64,000 nt of DNA from Atriophallophorus winterbourni (GCA_013407085.1 JACCGJ010008312.1:1-64000), one strand, 5' to 3'. Shown: positions 21,930 to 32,984, numbered from the stretch's first letter. A program made the numbers and translations. The notes: generated from the sequence alone by a model not told the origin.

Positions 21930-24120
21930 CATCTCCTTTAACCTTTTTTATCCCTTATTTTGATAAATACGTATGCCGTCCCCAATTGTTATTCTGACAC
22001 TCTAAATGCATTCATTGATGAACTCCTCATAAAGCTAACTCGTTTTCCAAATTCTTTGCTCCCTCTTGTTGGTGACCTCAATAATTCCAATTTATCTATA
22101 TTTTCTCTCTTGTCTCTTAAAAATATTGTTTTATTTCTCAACACGTTCTGAAGGATGTCTGCATTTCGCTTTCACTAATGCGCCTAAATGTTTCATGCTC
22201 GCAAGTTTCCTCTCATTGGTAATTCTGACTACTGTGTTATCAAAATTCCCCCTAAAATATATGGAGCTACTGGGCATAAATACATAAGCTGCAGCTATGG
22301 CAGAAAAGTGACTACTAGAGCCTGAGAAAATGATAATATTTCAGCACTCAGAGACATGCTTGATACCACTGATTTTGATATTTTTCATGAACTAGATGTC
22401 TCCAAAGAATGTGATGTTGTAACATCTTATCTCAATTTGTCTTGACACTTGTTGTCCACAAGAATCTATTTTTAGTCCTCATCAGTTTCCTTTCGCCTAC
22501 TTAAAGCGTCTACGCAGTTTAAAACAGAAAGCATTCAAAATCATGATCGAACACTGTTTCGCAGATTTCTCAGTCAATTATGCTTGAAATTCGACGTCTC
22601 GAGGTGTATACGAATACGCTTCTTGGCATCAAAGACAGTCGTCACTTATGGCATGCGTTTGAGCAAATTTGCGAAAAAGACAATAAGGAATCTCCATCTA
22701 TATCCTACATCAATTCCTCGAATAAATTTTTCGGGCCCCAAATGGCTGATAGTGACAGTCAACATATCTTCTTTTTACCTGCTTTTTTACACTTCATCCT
22801 TCACCGACGTTGCTGAGGTCTGTTGTGCTCTTTCGGTTGTCTAACGCTTTAAGACCGCAGGGCCAGATAAACTCTCAACCGTTGTATTAAAGGAATGCGC
22901 TGGTGTACTTTTGGCACATACCCCATCCACTTTCTATCGTTGCCTGACTGTTGGAAATCTGTCTGTATAACCCAGATTCCTGAGAAAGATCCTGGTAAGT
23001 ACCCCCGAAAGCATTATGTTACGACGAATGGCTTCCAAGTGTCAGGAACATGATGCTTATCAGTTTGCCTACCGTAACAATCGTCCAACTGTTGATGCTT
23101 TCGCTTTGCTTGCAGATCATATTTCACGTTCTCTGGACAGTAAATCGAAAGCTGTGCAACTTTGTTTTCTGGATCAAACCAATGCGTTCAACGATTTTGT
23201 ACGACGATCCTTGCTCCAAAAGCTGTCTTAACGTGGTGTTCCATTAAAGATTCTTCATTGAATTGCATTATACTTCGAAGGTCGTCTCCAATATGCTGTA
23301 GTGAATGGCAAAGCCAACCGTGCGACACCGATTCCGCGTGGTGTCCTGCAGGATGCAATACTTTCCTCATTTTTATTTTCTATTTACATTTCTGATCTTT
23401 CTTGTAACTCTTCTGCACTTACTTATTTTATACGCTAACGACGTTGCCGTTGCATTGAACCACAATAGTCGAGTCGACCAATATGCTTTAGAATCAATGA
23501 TTACAAACATTAGTCATCCCACTTGGCTTATATTTGAATCACCAAAAATGAAACAAAATGTTATTTAAAAACATGTTGGACATCGATGTTTAGCTCTGCA
23601 TCAAAACATTCCTCGTGTTTTACTTAATGACTCGGTGCTTGAAAGATGCAATAGCTTCAATTATCTTGGCGCTAAAAATGTCAAACAGTCTTAGCTGGAC
23701 CAATCATGTGACCACATAATTCCTGAAAGTTCGCCGGTTGTCATTCTATGCTTTTCGCTTCCGTTCTCTTTCTAACCCACCCAATGTAATTCAACTCTTT
23801 GTTTTTTCTTGCATCGTTCCACACTTCCACTACGCATCCCGTGTAATTTTCCCCGGCCTCCTGGAAAAGGATTTTCTGTTAGTCATTAGAGGTATTAAGG
23901 TTATCTCAAGATTAAGCTGTTTCCGCGGATTTAATTCGAGACATTATTGTCGATCGTCACTTCCGTGAATTCAACAGACTGATAAAAACATTTCTTCTGT
24001 TAGTTCACATCCACTGAACAAGACCTTTGTTGTCTGCGAACCTTTTTCCTACACCCCAAGCCAATATTTTATTCCTTATTCAATAACTAATAAATTCAGA
24101 ATTCTGCTAAATGCTACAAA
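21930..24120 (+). mobile_element. decayed LINE R (endonuclease-RT)
   Basis: Shifting plus-strand frames give an endonuclease (PNCYSDTLNAFIDELLIKL, LVGDLNNSN near 22060-22095, then FTNAPKCF and a degenerate GNSDYCVIK). RT follows: LAYRNNRPTVDAFALLADH, VQLCFLDQTNAFN, RSLLQKLS at 23016-23231, a degenerate GVLQ block near 23340, and YANDVAVALN (the FADD position) near 23430. A C-terminal region extends to about 24110. It is a different family from A-D and G. Many stops. Confidence 0.75.
23016..23570 (+). pseudogene. RT palm remnants of LINE R
   Basis: The best-preserved part of LINE R. It reads AYRNNRPTVDAFALL, FLDQTNAFNDF (degraded palm motif A) and, after frame changes, IPRGVLQDA and LIYANDVAVA, where the catalytic pair reads ND instead of DD. 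Not functional. Confidence 0.65.
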
Positions 24121-24181
24121 TGCTAATTATCTGCAAAGTAGGGGTCATGTTGAATGTTCATCTGGAATGTTAGTGGATTAG

Positions 24182-24334
24182 CAATGGCGGTTGCTTTCAC
24201 GTACATTGAAAGAATCTGGACAGTCGTTTCAAGTTGGTCGACTATCGCACATTAAAAATGATACTGCTTATTCTGTCGAAATAGAATCCACGAAAACCGC
24301 ACCAGAAACTAGGGCAGTGGAAAGTTTCGAGAAA
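24182..24334 (+). other. possible 51-codon exon, not recognised
   Basis: A frame without stops lies between an AG (24180-24181) and a GTAATG donor-like site (24335). It encodes a hydrophilic peptide beginning QWRLLSRTLKESGQSF. It does not read as part of the LINE families around it, but there is no second exon or clear pyrimidine tract. It may be chance. Confidence 0.2.
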
Positions 24335-24495
24335 GTAATGAATTGAAACTTCGCAACTTCTTATCCCTGCGGTAAATTCATTGGCATCGGTAAGATTATG
24401 CCCCGAAAAACCTGGGAAAGATTTTGTAACACAAGCATTTTATGAATTTCTTGTCTAAGAAAACACAATCTATCAGTATCGAAGCCCATGCGTAA

Positions 24496-24774
24496 TCAAC
24501 ATGTGTGGCGTACGGTGACCCTCTGTTCGACAATCGGAGATAACTGTAAAAGGCGATCAGGAAACTCTTCTTTATGAATAATTCGATAGAGAAGTATCAC
24601 GTCACCACGAACCCTGCGGTATGCTAGTGAAAATGTATTCATCTTCAGACATCTTTCGGTATATGGCAGTTTGCGTATTCTAGTGCAGAATCTGGTTGCA
24701 AGTCGCTGAACACTTTCGATAAGGTTCTCCCTCAGCTGTCGTGCAGGCAAACGCCGCCACGCTACCATATTCAA
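24496..24774 (-). pseudogene. LINE D C-terminal domain
   Basis: 92 open codons containing ESVQRLATR, LPYTERCLKMNTFSLAYRR and RGDVILLYRI, the conserved post-thumb region of CR1/jockey-type RT proteins. It is preceded on the minus strand by the remainder of the same RT. Confidence 0.8.
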
Positions 24775-25164
24775 GGATTGGTTGAACGTATGTGCTAAAT
24801 AGTAGTTTCGTCATACGAATAGACTAGTCAGCAAAAGTTCTTCTTAGGGCCCATAGGCAACGTAAAGCTTTTGATCGTACATAAGCAGTTCTTTATTCGG
24901 TTTTCAAAGTAGAACTTACAATCGTACCTAGATCAGGGGTCTACGTACATCTCTGGATCTTCATTCCATCCTAGTAATAATCGAACGAGTCGCCCTTGCC
25001 TACTGTCAAATGTTTCAATTTGGCAGCGTTCAGTGGAAGTTCGTTAAGTAATGCCCATTTGTTGATGGCGTCAATATCATCTTGCAGGATTTGACGATCA
25101 CTTGATGATACAACTGTGCGCCATATTTTTAGATCGTCTGCAAACAGCATGCAAGGTGACTGTA

Positions 25165-25417
25165 TGAATGATGATGATGAAAACACATGCCTAATCCAGG
25201 CAAAGTGCCGTAAAGTCAGAGACTGCACGTGGGCTAAGATACTGTCAGGTTGCCCAGGCCTAGACAGATATGAGGTGGGAATAGAAATGGCTGTGAGACT
25301 CCAGCGTGTTTCAGCATGAAGCTCACTACCGTTGGCCAATCAATTTAGCACGATATTAGCCGCACAGCACAGAAATGCTGCACGATTGCACATCAGTGCA
25401 ATCTGATGTGCGATCTG
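25165..25417 (-). mobile_element. SINE S2 copy 9 inserted in LINE D, 12-bp TSD
   Basis: AAGGTGACTGTA occurs at 25153-25164 and at 25418-25429, flanking a 253-bp inverted SINE S2. Excision of the insert plus one repeat restores continuity of the LINE D RT just upstream of LFADD. The tail is at the left (TGAATGATGATGATG). The right end carries an extra short inverted copy of the first bases (CTGATGTGC/GCACATCAG). Confidence 0.92.
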
Positions 25418-26439
25418 AAGGTGACTGTAGACTCCGTGTTATATCCTTTACATAAAGCAAAAACAAAAGAGGGCCTAGAACCGATCTTGCGGTACACTAC
25501 TGTTTAACGTTCTCCCGTTAGAAAGGGTCCTGTTGATTAGTATAGCCCACTTACGATCTTCCCCTAAGCGAGCTATCAGGCCCATACACTCTCAATCGAT
25601 GCGGCAGCTTCCGATGGTCAACTCTGTAAAACGCCTTCAAAAAGTCGAAGAAAATCGCATCGAATGATATCTTATTGTTTCTTGCTTCTGTCCAAGCATC
25701 TCTTGGGGATATGAGGTTGGTTAAACATGACCTACCCTTGATAAACCCATGTTGTGTAGGCGTATGTCCCGATGATAAATATGACTTTCAATGCTACGTT
25801 TTACCAGCATTTCAATAGCCTTTAACAGCACAGACGTGAGTCATATTGGCCGGTAATTACTTGGTTTGTGCTTGTCACTGTTTGTAAAACAGCATAACAA
25901 CACCGTATTTCCATTCGACAGGTAGTTTAGCTAGACGCTAACTGGGGAACGGGCAATTACTGGAGCCAGATGTTTGAGTATGACGGGTCGAATTTCGTCT
26001 CATCAAGGAGACTTTGTTGTGTCAAGATCTCCAAGTAGATCATGAACAATTTCTGTGTTGATAGGTTTAATGTCGGGCATTGCATTCTCCGCTGCCTTTA
26101 TGTGTATAAGACCGGGTTGTTCGGCAGTATAGAATGAGGCGAAAGTCTGCCAAAGTTTCAGTATCGTCGTCGTTTGTTAAAAACGAAATGTCGCCTTGCC
26201 TCTTTAAACGTTTGTTCGCATACCCGTAAACCATTTTGGGTTGAGATTAAGAACTTTCGGTAACAGATCTTTAGAAGTTTCTACACTTTTTTTCAACTTT
26301 CGTTCCGAACTTCGAAGTATTCTGTATGCTTCATAATTAACCGGAGTGAATTGTATTTTGAAGATATTTCACAACCTCTTCCTTTTACGCATCTGGTTTG
26401 CAAGAAATTATTTAAAAAAATGGAATTTATAATACATTT

Positions 26440-26640
26440 GTAATTATGGATAACAATCAGGGAATGAAACGGGTCACACAGAGTTAAGTATTATGTTGAG
26501 ACCCGTAGTAAATTGGAACACTTCAGCTCATCGAAAGACGAGTCCCGTCGTTCAATACCCTTTCACTGAAAAAGTGCTTACGACTGGGAAAAACGGAAAG
26601 GGTTTCTCGTCACCAAGCCGGTGAGAGGTTAGCTATGGAA
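26440..26640 (-). mobile_element. LINE C-terminal fragment (minus strand)
   Basis: Reads HFFSERVLNDGTRLSMS in place of the usual HFFxxRVxxxWNxLP block, followed by a few further codons. It is a short 3' relic separate from LINE F, whose own copy of the same block lies at about 26830. Confidence 0.5.
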
Positions 26641-27067
26641 AATTTGTGCGTATATTTAAAACATGACATTTAAAACGAGGCATTATACAATTGAATTTTC
26701 GTGTAGTTTCGACCTGCATATTCATGGAAAAAGGTCAGGGAAAAGTTCATGCCAGGAGGCATCCAAACCCCTTTTGGACGCACCAACTGATAGACAAGCG
26801 ATTATTTCCTCAGGCAGCTTGTTCCAGAAGCTTACCACTCTTTAATTGAAGAAGTGTTGCCTAATATTCAGACGATTGTGATATTTGCGAGCTTCAGTGT
26901 ATGTTGAAGGGTTGATCACTGGCTGTGACAACCCCCGTCACCTAAGCCTTTCAGGATTTTGAAGGTTTGAATTAGATCACCCCGTAGTCGCCGACACCGA
27001 AGAGAGAACAGACTTGAAGAAATTAGACGATCCTCTTAGGGTTTCCCAGACATACCTTCAATTTTAG
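26641..27067 (-). mobile_element. LINE F, 3' part (left of LINE E)
   Basis: Minus strand reads LFSLRCRRLRGDLIQTFKIL, then INPSTYTEARKYHNRLNIRQ, then VVSFWNKLPEEII and HELFPDLF: the C-terminal end of a LINE RT in changing frames. It continues the piece at 28408-28800 across the LINE E insertion. Confidence 0.75.
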
Positions 27068-28407
27068 AAGGAAAATAGAGCACTTTCTTTTGGGGTGTGG
27101 GCGTTGGTGTCCACAACAACATGGATTCACCAAAAATCGCTCATGCGTAAGTAATCTGGCGCGATAAAGTTGGTGTGCTTTGACTGATTCTGATCAAGCG
27201 GTCGATGTTATTTTTATCGACTTCAGTAAGGCGTTCGACCGGGTGCCCCACCGCCGATTGCCCGTCAAGCTAGGGGGTTGGGTATTCAAGGTTATCCACT
27301 TAGGTGGATCGAGGCATTCATCTCATGGCGGTCAAACCGTGTAGAGGTGAATGGAGTTTTGTCTTCAGAGATGATAGCAAGCTCCGGAGTGCCGCAGGGA
27401 TCTGTCCTTGGCCCATTGTTATTCAAAATTTTCGTGAATTACATTCCGGATGCGGTAGTCATCAATTGTCTTTTATTCGCGGATGACCTGGAACTGTTGG
27501 CTTCTGTCTGTTCCTGCGATGGCCACAAGCAACTGCAACAAACGATTGATGACTTAGTCAGCTGGACACGTCGCTGGTCACTGCCTATAAATGAGGACAA
27601 GACAGTGGTCATGCGCATATACTACGATGACACTGGTAGTGAGTACCTTCTTGGAAGTAAGCCTATTAGAGCGGTGACGGTCGACGGGATTCTGGTTATG
27701 GATTACTTGAAGTCAAAGGCTGACACTTGGCGCAGAATAGGCAGCGCTACAAGGATGCTCTGGGCGATTCGGCGTTCATTTGCGACCATTACCCCGCAAA
27801 TGTTCCAGAGACTTTTCTCTGCGTATGTTCGTCCTCTGTTGGAATATGGGCTACCTGTTGCATTTCCTCAGTCTAAAGGCGAATGCGACTCATTGGAACG
27901 GGTACAAAGAAGGGCACTAAGATGGTTCGTGGAATGCGCCAACTCGCGTACGAGGATAGGAGCTCACTGAAACTCTACCCCCTACAACTTCGAAGGGAAA
28001 GATCTGACCTGCTCCAAACACGCCGTATTCTTCTCGGTCAATATGGAGACGAGTTCCTCCGGTACTTCCAATTAGTAGATGAGTCGACAACTTGTGGACA
28101 TGACTTTAAGTTGCAGAAGCCTAGAAGACTAAAGCTGAGTAATGCGAGCACGCTATCCACGCGGGTAGTGAACACTTGGAACTCTACCGGAAGGGCTCCT
28201 GTCTCTACCATCAGAACAGCAATTCAAAAGCGCGTTGGATCAGCATTTGTTGAGACGAATGGACTTGATCCCCGGAGTGATATAGTGGTGTTCCTCTACT
28301 CTCAGGGCTTGCCTTGTCAACAGAAGTCACCCATGTTTATTGCCGTGATGAAACTTAAACGGGGTTTTATCCCTTCTGCTTTCGATTCCGAAGAAGAAGA
28401 ACCATTT
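27068..28407 (+). mobile_element. LINE E inserted into LINE F
   Basis: Plus-strand 5'-truncated LINE beginning in RT (QQHGFTKNRSCVSNLA) and ending in a (GAA)n-type tail at about 28388-28405. LINE F sequence on the opposite strand lies on both sides and joins when LINE E is removed. The flanks share ATTTT, but the target-site duplication is not clean. Confidence 0.8.
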
Positions 28408-28413
28408 TGGTAG
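27130..28413 (+). pseudogene. reverse transcriptase of LINE E
   Basis: Reads VIFIDFSKAFDRVPHR, SSGVPQGSVLGPLLF, LLFADDLELLASV (catalytic DD present), WTRRWSLPINEDKT, then LLEYGLPVAFPQS and LERVQRRALRW. The first frame closes at 27970 and the C-terminal region continues in the frame open from 27883 (RGMRQLAYEDRSSLK, VVNTWNSTG). So there is one frameshift at about 27910-27960, and probably another near 27280. The last residues (an EEEE run and stop) are read from the tail and flanking LINE F, not from a native C-terminus. Confidence 0.82.
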
Positions 28414-28800
28414 CCAGACGTCGGACCCCTTCTAGTCGTATTATTTCTTTATAGAAGAAAGGGATCCAGGCTTGCACGCAATATTCTAAATGTTGCCTGA
28501 CAATCACTGTATATAAGTTAATAAACACTCCCGGTGTTCCACATGTAAGAACGAATTTAAGCCTAAATGGTTCAACTCTAGCTCGTTGTTTAGCTGAGGC
28601 ACATTGCGCAGCCCATTTGAAGTCCGTTGTTACGACAATACCAAAATCCTTGACCCTATGAATAGATTCAAATTCGATCCTACCGCCAAATTAGTTGCCG
28701 TAATTTTGTCGACTGCTGCAGACAACAGATGACATTTACTGTATTTCAGATATATTCCGATATGTTGCTTTACAAGTTTTAATGGGTGACCTCCATTGTC
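28408..28800 (-). mobile_element. LINE F, RT part (right of LINE E)
   Basis: Minus strand reads HRVKDFGIVVTTDFKWAAQ, GVFINLYTVIVRQHLEYC, VQAWIPFF and IIRLEGVRRLATKM, directly upstream in coding order of the piece at 26641-27067. The 5' portion is missing or unrecognisable. Confidence 0.75.
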
Positions 28801-28929
28801 TGTAGCGTTACTAATGAAACGTTATATTTTTGCATTTTTTGTGCTACGTTTTGGATTCCCTTATGTGTACAACACTTATCATCAGTCAACGTTCTAATAC
28901 CAAGGCCACAATAAAATACCTTGAATTTT

Positions 28930-29100
28930 TGTGATGATTATTTTAATAACAATCAATAATAATCAATAATGCTGTCATTCAAATTCTCGTTGTTAAAGTT
29001 ACATCAATCAATACATACTGTGTAATTCGTGTGAGCGTAGTTTGTTTTCACTTCCATTATTGGGTTGGTTATTCAATACAATACAATTAAATTCATTACA
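28930..29100 (+). repeat. 5' LTR of cargo element copy 1
   Basis: 171 bp, TGTGATGA...TCATTACA, clearly homologous over its whole length to the LTRs at 41580-41747 and 43030-43198, including the GTGTGAGCGT and TTGGGTTGGTTATTCAAT blocks. Confidence 0.88.
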
Positions 29101-29126
29101 TTTAGCGTCGTGAACAGCAATTCTTC

Positions 29127-29680
29127 ATGGCGAATTCAATTTTGGAACCTCTCGACATAAATGAGAAATTGAAGACTATTTTGAAAGATTCGAAATTTGG
29201 TGTATGTCACGGCCGAAAGCTGAGAATGATAAAAAGTCTGTTCATTTTCTAAATGCAGTGGGAAAATCTGCATATACGGTAATCAAGAATTTAGCATTCC
29301 CGGATTCTCCTATTTCTCTTCCATGCGAAACGCTGAAGATGCTTTCATTGCAACATGTGAAGCCTTTACATTTCGAAGCAACTTAACGTGCAATATTTCA
29401 TTCAATGGTGCGTTAGTCCAATCAAGGAATTCGCGATTTTATTCTACAATTGTTAATTCAGGCAGCGAAATGCGACTTCAGTGACTTGTTAGAAATGCAA
29501 TTGAAAGATTGCAAAATGAGCTCTTGAAACTGCCAAAACCTTTTTTCAAAGATGTTCGAGCTCATTGTGAACAGAATCAAGATGCGTGTGTGGCAACGAC
29601 AGATTTGTCGCCAGCAGAAAGTTTTGTCATGTTTAACACACATAAAAGTGAAAGAGCGAAGAATGATATAGCAGGTCATC
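29127..29680 (+). pseudogene. gag of cargo element copy 1, broken
   Basis: Starts at the ATG equivalent to that of copy 2 (41774) and reads NSILEPLDIN, then SRPKAENDKKSVHFLNAVGKSAYT and FPDSPISLPCETLKML in shifted frames, then NELLKLPKPFFKDVRAHCEQ. Gag forms the particle that packages RNA. Several frameshifts and stops. Confidence 0.7.
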
Positions 29681-29924
29681 AGCTAAAGTATCAACCGAAT
29701 TATCGACGTGTTACTGATAACCATTCGAATTCAATCAAATTGAGAAATGTGCGTCATGCGGCAGACTGCACTCACGCCACACTTGCCGATTCCGTCTTGC
29801 CAGATGACACAAGTGCGGAAAAACTTGTCATATTCAATCCGTTTGTCGAACTCCTTAAACGTATTGGACCAATTCGAAAAACACTCAGGTTAGCGATGTT
29901 AATGATGAATTTAAATCATTATCT

Positions 29925-30263
29925 TTGTCCGCGACAATTTGCGTTTCTAGCCATATTCGTAAAACCATTTCTTGTGTTTCTAGTGGCGGATCATCAGATT
30001 TTATTCTAGATATGGGTAGCGTTAAATCGCTCATTACCCAGAGAGATCTAAAACAGTTTGCTCCTAATGCGAAAATCCAACCTACTAACCTCACAATTAA
30101 AGGCATCACTGGACATTCTATTCCTGTCGTTGGATCGTGCATGATCTCCATCCGAGATGAATACAATACTGCTGACCGTAGATTCATTGTTATTAAAACT
30201 GGTCTATCTATTCTCCGTCTGAAAGCAAAGCAAGCTCTAAAATTCAGTCTTGACATCGTCTAA
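29925..30263 (+). pseudogene. retropepsin of cargo element copy 1, catalytic motif altered
   Basis: Reads GGSSDFILDMGSVKSLI, the active-site flap of a gypsy aspartic protease with D-M-G where D-T-G or D-S-G is expected, then IKGITGHSIPVVGSC. Asp is present but Thr/Ser is replaced, so activity is doubtful. The frame closes just before the RT N-terminal edge. This region is absent from copy 2. Confidence 0.75.
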
Positions 30264-30652
30264 AGACACTTCAGAATTGAAGAATCTCATAATTAAATTT
30301 TCGCAAGCAACTGGTGGAATGCGAATTCCTCCAATTTCTATTGACGTGAAAGGAAACCCTGTGTTTCTTAAACGCCGCCTTATTCCATATGGACTCAGAG
30401 AACCTGTCGGAAAAGCCAAGGCTATAATGCAGACAAACGATGATGATACCTCAACTATGCCGCTTGGCCAAAAACGAAACGTTGACTTCCATACATCCTA
30501 TCATAGTATGGAGAATGCTCCCGTTGCTCTGGGTTTTTAAACTGCATCTGCAAAGACAGTTCGACTGATTTCTAACAGTGCTATTGCTCGCGCTAAAGCT
30601 CTTTTGCTTGATGATGAAAATTTGACTTCCCTATCAACCGACTCAAACAATT
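30264..30652 (+). pseudogene. RT N-terminal edge joined to BRCA2-like BRC cargo (copy 1)
   Basis: The first part (PVFLKRRLIPYGLREPVGKA) is the segment just before the RT palm in gypsy elements. After AKAIM the text no longer follows RT. At 30529-30636 it reads, through one stop at the residue after the Phe, F-stop-TASAKTVRLISNSAIA, then RAKALLLDDEN. This fits a BRC repeat: F-x-T-A-x-x-K, hydrophobic/Ser core, then an LFDE-like end. Copy 2 has the same segment without the stop. BRC repeats of BRCA2 bind RAD51. Assignment rests on motif recall, not on a search. Confidence 0.6.
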
Positions 30653-31027
30653 CAACAATCATCACAATTTTTCGCGCTTCTTTTTTCGTGAGTAATATGA
30701 ATTTTGATTGTAGGATTATTTACCAAGTCAGATTATACTGGTTCAGTTGTGCTTAGTAGGCACATTACATTAACTGCTGAGAAGACAGTCGAGCGTCTAT
30801 AATTTCTTCAGTGTAATACTGGAGATAGTGTCCACTGTTTCAGTTTAGTTCAAGTTCAAGTTTCACAGGACTGAAGGTTGTTGAAAGCCAATCACGCGCC
30901 CAGGTTTTATTCTACGGTATGCGGTTGAGCACCAGGAACTTCGATATTGAGTATACAGTTCGTACGGTTTACACGTCCTTTTTCCCGGATATCTGGAAAG
31001 TAAGGTAAGGGTGCTCTTCACCAGCAG

Positions 31028-31516
31028 GTGGGAGGTATTCGATTAAGAACAAATGCAATAATATGCGTTCATTGTAGCCATGCGGCATTCAGTGTCAAAG
31101 TGTTCTTAGGTTGTATACCCATCAAGATCCAGACTACAAATGGGCTTATAAATACTGTTGCCATCTTGAATAGTGGTTCTGATACCAATTTTATTCTTAA
31201 GGACTTCGTTGAACAGTACAGGATGCCCAAAAGTCCTGCGCAAGTTTCATTGGCCACTTTGGGTCATCAGCGTAAACTTACTTGTTCCCCTTTTAACATT
31301 AAAATGCACTCATTTGACAGCAGTCAAGTAATCCAAGTCTCAGAGGCTTACACATTGGAACATTTGCCGCGTGTATCACAATGTTCAATAATAGCCTTTA
31401 GTAAACGGCCTGCATATTTGAAAGACGTTGACTTTTTCTATATTAGTGATCAGCGTGTGTCTGTGCTGATACATTGTGGTGTTACTGAAGCACATTGGGC
31501 GCTAGAATTGCGGTAA
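31028..31516 (+). pseudogene. BEL/Pao protease (DUF1758-like)
   Basis: 163 open codons with IPIKIQTTNGLINTVAILNS, GSDTNFILKDFVEQ and later LEHLPRVS. The catalytic D-S-G reads N-S-G, an inactivating change. In the family this aspartic protease cleaves the Gag-Pol precursor. Confidence 0.78.
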
Positions 31517-31600
31517 GGAGGCAGACGCCGTCTATTAACAACGAAAACGCTGTTAGAGTGGATTCTGTAAGGACCGGCATGCCAAACTTCAAAGGATATC

Positions 31601-32385
31601 TTGACTTTAAATTCTTCTATGGAGCAAATGTCCATTGATGAATGTGTCTACCGCCTATACAATGCAGAATTTGCAGACATATCCACAGAGGGAAATAAAA
31701 GTTTGCGTGATGACGAAGAAGCATTGTCCCTCGTAAGGGGATCAAACATTATTGACGGTCATTTTCTAGTATCGCTACCTTGGAAGCCTGATAGAAGCAA
31801 ACTCACCACAAATTATTTGACAGCGGGAAGGCGCTTAGCTACATGCAGCGTCGATTTAAACGAGATAGTGGATTGTTCGTGCGTTACAACAAAGTTATGG
31901 CGCATCATTTGAAGATTGGTTATATCGAACCCGTTCTGAATAATGCCAAGGAGAATATTGTTTCGTATTTGCTCACCATCCGGTTTTTAATCCTAAGTAG
32001 CCGGAAAAGCTGAGAGTAGTGTTCAATTGTTCGGCTAAACACAACGGCGTGTCGTTGAATGATATACTAATTCAGGAAACAAATCTGACAACAAGTTTGA
32101 TCGACTTATTGCTGCGCTTCCAAATACATGCCTATGCTGTTGCTGCTGACATCGAAGAGATGTTTCTACAAGTTAAAGTACCAAACTATGATAGGGACGC
32201 ACTTAGAATTCTCTGGTGAAAGGATATTGATATGCAGGGTTCGATTAAAAAACTTAGGATGACAGTTCATCCCTTTGAGGCAGCGTCATACGCATCTTGT
32301 GCTACGTTTGCACTGCGTAGAACGGTCGAGGATTTCGGTAATTTATTCGAGGAGCGAATTGGGAATCATGTTTCAAAAACTTTTT
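31601..32385 (+). pseudogene. BEL/Pao linker and RT N-terminal half
   Basis: The linker has the GHFLVSLPWKPDR-type signature of BEL elements and RRLATC. RT then reads VVFNCSAKHNGVSLNDILI, LLLRFQIHAYAVAADIEEMF (palm motif A, catalytic Asp present) and RDALRILW with a stop, then MTVHPFEAASYASCATFALRR. It ends at the LINE insertion just before the expected Y-x-D-D block, which is not found on either side. Confidence 0.8.
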
Positions 32386-32972
32386 TATAAATAAATAAAT
32401 AAATTTCATTCTTGGAAATCCAAGGCATGTTAAACATGATCAATGATTTCCGAAAGTTTTGCACAATCAGATTATAGTACGTACATTTGCAAAAACAATT
32501 TGTTCAAGGTCATTTGTTTCAGCGAAATTTAACGTTCAAAAAATATAAAAGTAACGGTATTTAAAGTTGCTTTCAGGTAATCGGTACGTGATCTGATATA
32601 GTACGAAATCACAGGTATTGTGAGGAACAGTATAGAATGTTTTCGGCAACACTGATGTTCAACGGATAAGGTCCATCGAAGATGCGTGAAGAATCTCTAT
32701 TGTTGATGTTCCAAACTTTTCATTTTGATTGTTTTAAATAGATTGATCTTTCCTGAACACGAACCGTTTTCTTGTCCGCTAGGAGAAGGTGATTTATTCC
32801 ACTAGTTTGAGGTCTGGGGGCCAGTTTCATTTTGGTGCGGATTGAGAATTTTGCTGTGGAGACAATACTCAGAAGCGAAAATGTTGTTTTGAATGTTATG
32901 AACATTTATTTAATATCAATATCCAAAAATGCCATTATTATATAAATTATCAGATAAAAGATTTAAATTAAG
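32386..32972 (-). mobile_element. LINE family G 3' end inserted in BEL H1
   Basis: Inverted, 5'-truncated copy of the 3' region of the family G element at 53.8-57 kb. It carries the last codons (LYNNGIFGY then stop, near 32920-32955), the 3' UTR, the CTTGGAAATCCAAG-type hairpin, and a (TTTA)n tail at its left end. BEL pol sequence lies on both sides. Confidence 0.88.
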
Positions 32973-32984
32973 AAGAAGAAGGAG

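Larger units (their letters stand above)
24480..26400 (-). mobile_element. decayed LINE D, minus strand, split by a SINE
   Basis: Minus-strand frames give linker sequence (RILRSSERKLKKS, FASFYTAEQPGLI near 26130), LPVEWKYGVV near 25910, FFDFLKAF near 25640, SVLGPLLFLLYV near 25465, then LFADDLKIW just left of the SINE (about 25110), and a long C-terminal open stretch at 24496-24774. The SINE insertion at 25165-25417 splits the RT immediately before the FADD block. Several stops and frameshifts. Confidence 0.8.
28930..30666 (+). mobile_element. cargo-bearing gypsy-type LTR element, copy 1 (3'-deleted)
   Basis: Begins with a 171-bp LTR (TGTGATGA start) and ends with the last ~20 bp of the same LTR (TCATCACA, 30659-30666). 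ATTTT lies on both outer sides (28925-28929 and 30667-30671), a 5-bp target-site duplication. Between them are broken gag, a zinc-knuckle remnant, an aspartic protease, the N-terminal edge of RT, and a BRC-repeat-like cargo. An internal deletion removed the rest of the cargo and most of the 3' LTR. A sister copy lies at 41580-43198. Confidence 0.85.

Noticed and set aside
28370..28413. Acidic C-terminal domain of LINE E
   Set aside because: The EEEE run is the (GAA)n tail and the end is antisense LINE F.
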